A stretch of DNA of 64,000 nucleotides from PALSA-926 sp964476835. Lineage in GTDB: Bacteria; Pseudomonadota; Alphaproteobacteria; Micavibrionales; UBA2020. The notes beneath the pieces were generated by a model. That model searched no databases. It saw only the letters and a program-made list of their open reading frames with translations, and had not been told where the DNA came from. Within the stretch, counting starts at the first letter, position 1, and each line of letters starts with the position of its first letter. The stretch spans positions 1 through 64,000 of the forward strand of contig CAYZCE010000005.1 in NCBI GenBank assembly GCA_964476835.1, written 5' to 3'. Below, in pieces: positions 56,673-63,416 of the stretch. A program made the position numbers and the translations under genes.

Positions 56673-57604
56673 AAATAAAAAAGTCAGTCATCAAGTCTTT
56701 GACAGTGCCGCCGCCGCTGTCAAAGACTGACTGTCTTAAGATACGAGAATCCATTCGTATGCAGAAAGTGCGAAAGAGATATAACAATCCAAGTCTCAAA
56801 AAAATGTATGATCTCTCCAATCTTCCACAAAAAGACAAAGAGCGTCTACGTCCGTCTCATAACAAATTTCAAGCTGCGAACTCAATTCCCTCCGAGATAC
56901 AAAAGCGATCTAAAACCCATATCGTCTATGACTTCAATATTACTTTCATCAAGAATCATCGCCCAAAGTTCTACACTAAATTCTTCTACTATCTCTGCCG
57001 CATCATAGACCGACAACTGAACATTGATTATAAAGACGACGCAAGAAGAACCGAATTTGTGCTGATAAAAGAAAGAAAGCCGATGATCCACTATCATGGT
57101 TTTCTGCTAATTCACAAAAGCAAAGAAGAAAAGTTTCACAAAGCCTGCGTCCTCAGTGTTGTCACTGAGCATGACAAAAAGAAAAAAGTCACGAGAGAGA
57201 CGATTTATCTAAAAAGAACTCTTTTAACACCTCCATCCCAGTTGATGAAAGAGATGAACTTGCTCAAAAATCGTGCTGAAAAAGAGATAAAAGAATCGAG
57301 ACCCCGCCTTTCAAAGAAGCTGCCCTTTCAGAAGCTCACAAAAGAAGAGCGTGCTATTCAGATCAAGTATCTTAAAGCGCGACACGAAAAAGACATTGCT
57401 GAAGATACAAAACATGACATTCGTGAATACGAAGATGTGAAGTCACTAGTCCTGTCCCATGAGCTGTATAAACTTACAGATGTTGCCGATTTCTTTAAAA
57501 AGAACGCCTACAACGTCAAGCATTTCGTCTCTGACAAAAGCCTCTCGACCGACGACATAGTTTTTGAAGCAAAGCCAACGTACAAGCCGAAGCCCAAGAA
57601 GTGA
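56651..57604 (+). CDS. possible HUH-type replication/nicking protein
   Basis: 317 residues, strongly basic. The segment PMIHYHGFLLIHK contains the His-x-His core of an HUH endonuclease motif, with preceding strand VLIKERK and Tyr candidates downstream (ETIYLKRTLL, REYEDVKSLV). This is the pattern of rolling-circle Rep proteins, but the Y-motif is not certain. It would make the element able to replicate after excision. Confidence is moderate because no other Rep motif is strongly conserved. Confidence 0.55.
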   Translation: MEIKLNLKIKKSVIKSLTVPPPLSKTDCLKIRESIRMQKVRKRYNNPSLKKMYDLSNLPQKDKERLRPSHNKFQAANSIPSEIQKRSKTHIVYDFNITFIKNHRPKFYTKFFYYLCRIIDRQLNIDYKDDARRTEFVLIKERKPMIHYHGFLLIHKSKEEKFHKACVLSVVTEHDKKKKVTRETIYLKRTLLTPPSQLMKEMNLLKNRAEKEIKESRPRLSKKLPFQKLTKEERAIQIKYLKARHEKDIAEDTKHDIREYEDVKSLVLSHELYKLTDVADFFKKNAYNVKHFVSDKSLSTDDIVFEAKPTYKPKPKK

Positions 57605-57644
57605 TAAATAGAAATACATTAGACAGTAAAAAGAGTGAAATAAG

Positions 57645-57812
57645 ATGCCCTCAACCGACCCACGAAGAATCTCAAAAACATATAGATTCAACCCTGCTAC
57701 TATTGATGTCATTAACTACGCCACCAAGAACCCGCCATTTCCGACCGCGACAAGTTTTGTTGAAGTAGCAATACACGAATTAGCTCAACGTATTTCAGAG
57801 AAAAAACAATGA
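57645..57812 (+). CDS. 55-residue ribbon-helix-helix-like protein
   Basis: Begins MPSTDPRRISKTYRFNPAT and continues with VINYATKNPPFPTATSFVEVA; the short strand followed by two helices fits a ribbon-helix-helix DNA-binding fold. Its stop overlaps the next ATG (ATGA). A likely copy-number or operon regulator. Confidence 0.5.
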   Translation: MPSTDPRRISKTYRFNPATIDVINYATKNPPFPTATSFVEVAIHELAQRISEKKQ

Positions 57813-57946
57813 CTGATACCGTACCGAAGAAACGTCTTAAGACATTCAGAGAGTTCTGCAAAGAGAACTATAGAAATCCGAACTACATGAAGAAACTACA
57901 AGAAACCCTTAAATTGCAAGACGCAGAAGAGAAGAACAAGAAATGA
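57809..57946 (+). CDS. 45-residue basic protein
   Basis: Not recognised: MTDTVPKKRLKTFREFCKEN then MKKLQETLKLQDAEEKNKK. It overlaps both neighbours by 4 bases (ATGA). Highly charged and helical. Confidence 0.45.
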   Translation: MTDTVPKKRLKTFREFCKENYRNPNYMKKLQETLKLQDAEEKNKK

Positions 57947-58101
57947 GCAACTATTCTAAATCAGATGCCACAAAAGCACTGTCAAACGCCAAATTAGTCG
58001 TTGATATTTTACAGCTGAACAAGCTAACCAATTCGTCACTCGCTGCGAAATACATCGCTGAAGCAATGAAGAATCAGCAGACAATCATCATTGTAAAATA
58101 A
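57943..58101 (+). CDS. 52-residue small protein
   Basis: Not recognised: MSNYSKSDATKALSNAKLVV to QQTIIIVK. Last of the overlapping run and followed by a terminator, which supports the whole run being one transcript. Confidence 0.45.
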   Translation: MSNYSKSDATKALSNAKLVVDILQLNKLTNSSLAAKYIAEAMKNQQTIIIVK

Positions 58102-58127
58102 TTTGAGTTTATCACTCTCCTTAAAAG

Positions 58128-58152
58128 ACGCGCCTCAACAGCGCGTTTTTTT
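58128..58152 (+). terminator. terminator of the small-gene cluster
   Basis: Stem ACGCGC (58128-58133) / GCGCGT (58141-58146), 7-base loop, then a run of seven T. Confidence 0.8.
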
Positions 58153-58167
58153 ATGCCTCATTCAAAG

Positions 58168-58587
58168 TCATTCAACGATATAAGTGCTTTTTTTGCTTCT
58201 CAGCCAATGAAAGATACCGAGAACAAGCAAGAAGAAGAAACACGACATGATCGCCTGAGCAACTGTATAGAAGATGCCGAAGACCACGCTTGTCCGCTTC
58301 ACATTAATCAAAGTAGAAATTAAGAATGCACCGCCTGCCGCCCATTCCAGTGTCGTCATGTCACTGTCTGACATAGACATCTGACTGCCATTACCCATGC
58401 TACTGATGAACATAACAGACGCATACAAACAAACGCTCACTAGTAAGAGAAATGAAAAACTCATATAGAAAGAAACATTATACTTTTCTATTCCTACCGT
58501 TCTCATGTGCGCGATGAAGTAGCCAATAGCAAGAACAGCAGCGCATATAATCAGCAGCCCTTGTCCTCCAGTCAGTTCTCCGTTCAT
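58168..58587 (-). CDS. four-helix membrane protein of unknown function
   Basis: Not recognised. 139 residues with four hydrophobic segments (about 8-26, 38-60, 80-96 and 103-127) and a short polar basic tail (LRSKKSTYIVE). The loop between helices 2 and 3 is Met/Ser-rich. Divergent from the XRE regulator gene across 147 bases, so probably under its control. Small membrane proteins in such elements may act in entry exclusion or as toxins; that is speculation. Confidence 0.65.
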   Translation of the reverse strand: MNGELTGGQGLLIICAAVLAIGYFIAHMRTVGIEKYNVSFYMSFSFLLLVSVCLYASVMFISSMGNGSQMSMSDSDMTTLEWAAGGAFLISTLINVKRTSVVFGIFYTVAQAIMSCFFFLLVLGIFHWLRSKKSTYIVE

Positions 58588-58693
58588 TGTCGTTTCCTTT
58601 CTTACGTCTGTTCCGTTTGTAAATCTGCCGTCTCTTTATAGACGCTAAGAATATTCCGTATTCCTGAAAATTTCAATCAAATTCCGTAGTTAT

Positions 58694-58722
58694 ACTTCAT
58701 TATTATGCGTAAAATATGAAGT
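58694..58722. promoter_or_regulatory. inverted repeat, likely XRE operator
   Basis: ACTTCAT (58694-58700) / ATGAAGT (58716-58722), 12 bases before the XRE start. Direct repeats ATTCCGTA lie at 58653-58660 and 58681-58688 in the same gap. Confidence 0.55.
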
Positions 58723-58734
58723 CATACTACCAAT

Positions 58735-59103
58735 ATGAGCAAGAAAAATTCAAAAATCCGTATCGGTAGTCGAATCCAGAAACTCCGTAAAGATAAAAAA
58801 CTGTCGCAAGAAGCCCTTGCCGAGAAGATCGACAAGAGCGTTGAAAGCATCAGCCACATAGAGCGTTCTATCTTTCTGCCCCGACTTGAAACAGCACAAG
58901 AAATCGCTGACGCACTTGACGTTCCGCTCTATGAACTATTCACCTACGACGTTGCTGAAACCGACAAGACGCGCATAAAACTGACGAATGAAATTTTGAG
59001 ACTGCTCAAAAGCCAGCCGACTGACCTGCTGAGAACGACACTTGAGCAAGTGAAGAGTTTTATTGCTCTAAAAGATTCTTTTTCCACAAGGTTAAAGAAA
59101 TAA
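58735..59103 (+). CDS. XRE-family HTH regulator
   Basis: 122 residues. Residues 9-63 form a Cro/C1-type helix-turn-helix (IGSRIQKLRKDKKLSQEALA, EKIDKSVESISHIERSI, LPRLETAQEIADALDV). The remaining 55 residues are a helical dimer-like tail. Probably represses its own operon and the divergent membrane-protein gene, through the inverted repeat just upstream. Confidence 0.93.
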   Translation: MSKKNSKIRIGSRIQKLRKDKKLSQEALAEKIDKSVESISHIERSIFLPRLETAQEIADALDVPLYELFTYDVAETDKTRIKLTNEILRLLKSQPTDLLRTTLEQVKSFIALKDSFSTRLKK

Positions 59104-59417
59104 TCAGACCAGCAGAATTTTCTCCACTTTCATGCCTCCAATGAAGCGTCCAAAAGACACGCAAATTTGCGTGTTGTTTTATGGGTTGCCCCATCCTAAC
59201 CCATTGAAAATAGCCGATAAACCTTGTCTTTCCACTCTCCTTATGCTAATATGGGAATAATAGAGATGGATGACTTTTAAGACTGTCTGCGACGACCTCG
59301 CCAATTTTTAAAACCTCTTCTCTCATTGAAATCAAAAAAACTACAGCACGCCTGAAACCGCATGTTTCAGACGCCCTGAGTGCCATTGTCTTTTTACAAA
59401 GAAGAAACTGAAAAATT
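59104..59417. other. intergenic region between XRE and excisionase genes
   Basis: About 314 bases without a gene. It has the palindrome ACACGCAAATTTGCGTGT (59157-59174, matching the left end) and a 7-bp inverted repeat CTGAAAC / GTTTCAG (59352-59370). It presumably contains the xis-int promoter. Confidence 0.6.
59157..59174. promoter_or_regulatory. palindrome ACACGCAAATTTGCGTGT, right copy
   Basis: Same 18-bp perfect palindrome as at 49137-49154, 54 bases after the XRE stop and followed by TTGTTTT. Could act as a hairpin terminator here or as a protein-binding site. Confidence 0.65.
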
Positions 59418-59726
59418 ATGAATCAAATCGAAAATATACAAGAAATCCTAGATGATCTTGGCTGTCTGAAAATCCAGACCGTCGCTGAACGTCTTACTGT
59501 CTCGCCTGATACTGTCCGAAGACTTATCAAGCGCGGCAAGCTTAAAGCAATCAAAGTCGGCAAGAACGTCCGCATTCTCGGATGGTCTCTTAATGAATAT
59601 GTAAGAAATCACAGCATTGAAGCCCAATCCGCTGTTGAAGAAGCCACACCACGTCGCAAGACCTCCAATGGCGCTGGTTATCGTGCCGCTTTGAGAAAAG
59701 CTGAAGAACTGGGGTTCAGCCTATGA
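59418..59726 (+). CDS. excisionase-like HTH protein
   Basis: 102 residues. The centre (IQTVAERLTVSPDTVRRLIKRGKLKAIKVGKNVRI) is a MerR/excisionase-type winged HTH (HTH_17). It overlaps the integrase start by 4 bases (ATGA), the usual xis-int arrangement. Directs excision by bending DNA at the arm sites, by family knowledge. Confidence 0.9.
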   Translation: MNQIENIQEILDDLGCLKIQTVAERLTVSPDTVRRLIKRGKLKAIKVGKNVRILGWSLNEYVRNHSIEAQSAVEEATPRRKTSNGAGYRAALRKAEELGFSL

Positions 59727-60967
59727 CAGTTTGGTTTGACAAGAAGCGTGAAGAATGGCGCTACAAGTTCTGGATTACGGGCAAGGCTTATATGGGTTAC
59801 TGCATCCACCCCGACACGAATAAGCACGCAAAGACGAAACGTGAGGCGCAGACTATCGACACCTTGATACGCGAGAGAACAAAAACTCTTCCCTCAAAGC
59901 CTCCAGTCGCAGGGTATTCCTTACTGGAAGCCGCAACGTACTACTATGAAACTCATGCCAAGTATCTCGGAGAACGCTCTGGCATCAAGGCACGGATAGA
60001 AGAGCTACTGAAACACTTCGGCGCGAATACCGATATACGAGCGATAACGGAAGAAGAGATTGAGCAGTACACGAACTGGTCAAAGAAGCAGACGATAAAA
60101 AGATACGTTGGCGGCGCGAACAAGAAAGCCATCAGAAAATATAGAGACACGGGAAAGCGTCGTTCTGTTGCGAGCGTCAACGATTATCTATCTGCTCTCT
60201 CGCAGATACTTTCAGTTACGCCCGCACGTCGTCACTTGCCCGCGCCTCCGAAAATCAAGATGCTGAAAGTGCCGAAGCGCATACCGACACCTATCACGCC
60301 AGATGTCGTTAAGAAGATTTTAGAGAATAGCCCGTCGCACCTCAAAAAAGTCGTTATTCTTTGTATTCATACAGGCATGAGAGAACGCGAAGCATTGACG
60401 GCGAGAACAAGACAGTTCAATCCAGATCAGGGCGTTATTTACTTAGATGAGACAACAAAAGCCAGAAAAGGCAGAGCAGTCTATATCAACGACGTTGCCC
60501 TTGAAGTCATCAATCTTTGCATGAAAGACGGCGACAAACTGTGGGCGATACTACAAGCAGACCCAAAACTTGCGAAGCAGTATGCTTCTAAGTGGGGCAT
60601 CAAAGACAGAAACGATATTCCGCTAATCCTTTATAAGTCTCGCGGTCCAGACGCCATTTTCAGACCCATTCGCAAGGTTGACGGCGCATGGAAAAGAGCG
60701 CGTTATAAAGCTGGCGCAGAAGGCAAGATACGCTTTCACGACACCCGCGCTACGTTTTGCAGTTATCTCGCGTCTCTCGGCGTTGACCCTATCAAGATTC
60801 AACGTCTTGCAGGGCATGAAGACATCACAACGACAATGAGATATATCAAAGCCTCTGATGAAAACCTAAGAGATGCGGTCAATCTGCTTGCAGAGAAGAA
60901 GCCTCTACAGGTCGAAAACGACAAAGTACCTCACAAAAGTACCTCACCAGAGCTTGACAAGAAGTAG
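59723..60967 (+). CDS. tyrosine recombinase integrase
   Basis: Site-specific integrase of the element. 414 residues: an N-terminal arm-binding region (1-70), SAM-like core-binding domain (about 75-170) and catalytic domain. Catalytic residues: R220 (HTGMRERE), probably K249 (KARKGR), H339 and R342 (FHDTR), H365 (AGHED), Y374 (MRYIK). Its last 45 bases hold two arm-type repeats. It lies 61 bases from attR; this position and the missing rival make it the enzyme that cut the anticodon loop. Confidence 0.97.
   Translation: MTVWFDKKREEWRYKFWITGKAYMGYCIHPDTNKHAKTKREAQTIDTLIRERTKTLPSKPPVAGYSLLEAATYYYETHAKYLGERSGIKARIEELLKHFGANTDIRAITEEEIEQYTNWSKKQTIKRYVGGANKKAIRKYRDTGKRRSVASVNDYLSALSQILSVTPARRHLPAPPKIKMLKVPKRIPTPITPDVVKKILENSPSHLKKVVILCIHTGMREREALTARTRQFNPDQGVIYLDETTKARKGRAVYINDVALEVINLCMKDGDKLWAILQADPKLAKQYASKWGIKDRNDIPLILYKSRGPDAIFRPIRKVDGAWKRARYKAGAEGKIRFHDTRATFCSYLASLGVDPIKIQRLAGHEDITTTMRYIKASDENLRDAVNLLAEKKPLQVENDKVPHKSTSPELDKK
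60925..60947 (+). repeat. right arm-type integrase repeats
   Basis: AGTACCTCACAAA (60925-60937) and AGTACCTCAC (60938-60947), tandem with 13-base period, inside the integrase 3' end and 82-104 bases inside attR. The left end carries the same 13-mer in the same orientation. Confidence 0.78.
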
Positions 60968-61028
60968 GAAGTGACTAAGTAATTGATACCATGAGTGTTC
61001 CCGAGACGATGATATTTTCAGAGTCCTC

Positions 61029-61073
61029 TTCCTAAACGCTAGGTCGGATGTTCGAATCATCTCGGGGACGCCA
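61029..61073 (+). pseudogene. 3' half of host tRNA-Arg(CCU) with CCA (attR)
   Basis: Begins with the core TTCCTAA (61029-61035), then anticodon-stem strand ACGCT, variable loop, T-arm, acceptor strand CGGGGAC, discriminator G and CCA (61071-61073). Without a 5' half it cannot fold as a tRNA. The bases just before the core are not tRNA sequence. Confidence 0.93.
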
Positions 61074-61098
61074 ACCCCCTTATTTTCTTAGCCGCGTT

Positions 61099-62151
61099 TT
61101 AGAAGTGAACGCCAAGGCCCGCGGTCAGCAGGTTATAAGACGTGCCATCGGAGCTCACCGTCCACGGGGAGGTGGGAGCGTGGGTGGGGTACATGGCGGC
61201 GCCGAGCGTTTGATCGTGGGCGGCGACGTACAGGTAGCGGTACTCGCCGAACAGGAAGGTGTTATCGCTCACGGCCATGCGGACGCCGGTCTTCAGCTGC
61301 GCCGCAGCGGTCAGGACGGAGGAGTCGCGGTCGGAGTTGAAGTGGTTGACGCCAGGTTCCGCGGGGCTGAGCTGGGAAGAGGAGGCGCCGTGGACTGTGA
61401 TGTAGGCCGCCCCGATCCCGCCGCCGACATACGGCGTAATGGTTTCATAGGGCGTCCGGAAGCCGACAACCGCGTTCGCCAGGAGAACGGAGGTATCCGT
61501 CGGGAGGCTATCGCTAAACACATGTTCCGTCAGCCGCATGGTGTCCTGATTCACTAGAGTCCCATTTTGTTTCGTGCGCGTCAGGTGGAGCGCCTCTACC
61601 TCGACGGCGGGCAGCAGGTTCGAGTCATACGACCATTCATAACCGGCCTGAGCGCCGAGGACGCCCATGTTGCCGCTCTTGATCCGTCCCGTGGCGTTGA
61701 TGCTTTGCGGGCCGCCCTCGGCCTCCGTAAAGTAAGCGGTTCCGAGTTGGCGGGCCGTACCGTTGCCGCCGCGGCCCCAGCCGCCGAAAACGCTGAAGTA
61801 GGCACCGCCGTCATGGCCGGCTGGTTCGGCCTTTGCCAGTTTCACGACTTGCGTCGTCTGCACGGCCTGCTGCTTCTGAATTTCACTGACTTTAGCGGCT
61901 TGCGCGGAACTCTGCTTCTGAATGTCGCTGACCTTGCTGGCCTGCGCGGAGTTCTGCCTCTGCAGTTTATCGACCTGGGCCGCAAGATTTTCGATCACGG
62001 CAGCGGCCTTCTTTTGCTGCGCCGCCATTTCGGTGAGCTGGGCTTTAAGTGCCGTGATTTCCGCGTCTGAACTTGCATCTGCATAAGCCTTCGGGGACGC
62101 CGCGATCAATGCGAACGTGGACACAGACAGCAAATAACCCAACTTTTTCAT
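61099..62151 (-). CDS. outer-membrane beta-barrel protein with N-terminal coiled coil
   Basis: 350 residues. Signal peptide to about 25 (SPKAYADASS), then a coiled-coil stalk with tandem 14-residue repeats (AQASKVSDIQKQ, AQAAKVSEIQKQ), then a barrel with Gly/aromatic strands and a C-terminal Phe (GLGVHF), the outer-membrane insertion signal. It probably trimerises through the stalk, as in porin-like or Omp25-like proteins. It starts the host DNA 26 bases beyond the tRNA CCA. Confidence 0.85.
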   Translation of the reverse strand: MKKLGYLLSVSTFALIAASPKAYADASSDAEITALKAQLTEMAAQQKKAAAVIENLAAQVDKLQRQNSAQASKVSDIQKQSSAQAAKVSEIQKQQAVQTTQVVKLAKAEPAGHDGGAYFSVFGGWGRGGNGTARQLGTAYFTEAEGGPQSINATGRIKSGNMGVLGAQAGYEWSYDSNLLPAVEVEALHLTRTKQNGTLVNQDTMRLTEHVFSDSLPTDTSVLLANAVVGFRTPYETITPYVGGGIGAAYITVHGASSSQLSPAEPGVNHFNSDRDSSVLTAAAQLKTGVRMAVSDNTFLFGEYRYLYVAAHDQTLGAAMYPTHAPTSPWTVSSDGTSYNLLTAGLGVHF

Positions 62152-62241
62152 CTTATTCTCCTAATAGGGATGCGAAAGTCCCTTATAGAGAAAATGGCCA
62201 CTCACGTAAAGTGGCTACCTTCATACGTCATTTCGAAAGCG

Positions 62242-62257
62242 TTTATTTATCGTTAAC
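62242..62257 (+). promoter_or_regulatory. CtrA-like site, TTTA-N7-TTAAC
   Basis: TTTA (62242-62245), 7 bases, TTAAC (62253-62257); same one-mismatch form as at 32836. It precedes the EF-hand-like gene by 52 bases. Confidence 0.45.
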
Positions 62258-62309
62258 CTTTTCCATGCGATAATAGGCTTGACCCTTTATGCACGGAAAG
62301 GAGGGGAAA

Positions 62310-62885
62310 ATGTCGGTTATTTTCGGTATGCCCTCCGGTTGGTCTTTCAGCGGCACGACAGCCAATTCTTCTTCCTCGTCTTCTTCATCTTCCAGCACCT
62401 CGGCTTTCACCGATCCCGTCCTGCTTCAGGGCAAGGCGGTGCTGGCGAGCAAGCTTTTCAAGAACGACGATTTCCTCACGCAACTTGCCAAGTCGAGCTT
62501 CAAGGAATTGCCGCCGAGCGCCGACGCGGTCCAGGAACTGCTGTGGGGCATGCTCAATACACGCGGCGACAGCAGCATCAACGAACAGGACGTCCGCGCC
62601 GCAGTGACGAATGCGGGCGGCAGCTCTGCCGACGGCACGGCGCTGTGGAGTTCGCTCGACCCTAACTTCAAGGGCAGCATGACGGCGCAGGAGTTCGTCA
62701 ACAACCTCTTCGTGACGACGGCGATCAAGGAGCTGATGCCGAATATCCGCAGCGACGTGGACGACAGGCGCGCGGAAGTCGACCTCCAGAAAGTCCAGGA
62801 CGGCAGCCAGACGCTGCTCGGCCAAATGATGAACTCCGACAGCCCTATCGGCGGGCCTGACGGCTACATCAATATGTTCGTCTGA
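62310..62885 (+). CDS. EF-hand-like calcium-binding protein
   Basis: The start is chosen at MSVIFGMPSGW after AAAGGAGGGG; 191 residues. Ser-rich N-terminus (a run of Ser at about 20-30), no signal peptide. Two EF-hand-type loops: the first NTRGDSSINEQD (weak, Ser in place of Gly) and the second DPNFKGSMTAQE, with D, N, K, S, T and E at the six liganding positions. Calcium binding is plausible for the second loop. A CtrA-like site lies upstream. Confidence 0.7.
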   Translation: MSVIFGMPSGWSFSGTTANSSSSSSSSSSTSAFTDPVLLQGKAVLASKLFKNDDFLTQLAKSSFKELPPSADAVQELLWGMLNTRGDSSINEQDVRAAVTNAGGSSADGTALWSSLDPNFKGSMTAQEFVNNLFVTTAIKELMPNIRSDVDDRRAEVDLQKVQDGSQTLLGQMMNSDSPIGGPDGYINMFV

Positions 62886-62888
62886 CGG

Positions 62889-63416
62889 ATGAACCTCTTT
62901 TTCCGGCTGATTGCCCTTTTGCTGAAGCGTATCTTCGTCTTCAGGCGGGTCGACGCGTTTGATCCATGCGCGACGGCATTCATCGTCAATCCCTTCGACC
63001 TCGACACCAATTTCCACATGAACAACGGCCGCTACCTCTCGATCATGGATCTCGGGCGCATCGACCTGTTATTGCGCAGCGGCGTGCTGGGCAAGCTGCT
63101 GAAGGCGGGGTATTACCCCGTCGTCGCCTCCGAAAGCATCCGCTTCAAGAAGTCGCTGGAGCTGTTCCAGGCCTTTAAAATCGTCACCGAGATCGAGTCA
63201 TGGGACGAGAAGGATTTCTTCCTGCTGCAAACGTTCCGCCACAAGGGCGACGTGGTTGCGCAAGGCTACATCAAGGGCCGCTTCAAGCAACGCGGCCGCA
63301 AAGGCTCGGTGCCGACGGAGGAGATCTTCGCGCTCCTCGGCAGGACATTCGAGGGCGCGCAGCTTTCCGACCGCGCGCGGGCGCAGGCCGCTGTCGAGAG
63401 CCATCTGGCCTTATAG
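62889..63416 (+). CDS. hotdog-fold acyl-CoA thioesterase
   Basis: Thioesterase of the 4HBT/THEM6-like type; substrate unknown. 175 residues: an N-terminal hydrophobic helix, then the hotdog block NPFDLDTNFHMNNGRYLSIM with the catalytic-type Asp and His-Asn, followed by RFKKSLELFQAFKIVTEIESW. It is 3 bases after the EF-hand-like gene, so a two-gene unit. The last bases overlap the convergent gene. Confidence 0.88.
   Translation: MNLFFRLIALLLKRIFVFRRVDAFDPCATAFIVNPFDLDTNFHMNNGRYLSIMDLGRIDLLLRSGVLGKLLKAGYYPVVASESIRFKKSLELFQAFKIVTEIESWDEKDFFLLQTFRHKGDVVAQGYIKGRFKQRGRKGSVPTEEIFALLGRTFEGAQLSDRARAQAAVESHLAL

Larger units (their letters stand above)
49008..61035 (+). mobile_element. 12-kb integrative element inserted in tRNA-Arg(CCU)
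   Basis: Bounded by the 7-bp core TTCCTAA at 49008-49014 and 61029-61035, the halves of the disrupted tRNA. Interior is clearly AT-richer than the host. It holds excisionase and tyrosine integrase at the right end, a serine recombinase, an XRE regulator, a possible HUH Rep protein, a replacement tRNA-Arg and a candidate defence operon. There are no capsid, portal, tail or conjugation genes, so it is a small integrative element or phage satellite rather than a prophage or ICE. Confidence 0.93.

Noticed and set aside
49008..61035. Prophage or conjugative element
   Set aside because: No capsid, portal, terminase, tail, relaxase-coupling or type IV secretion genes are visible.
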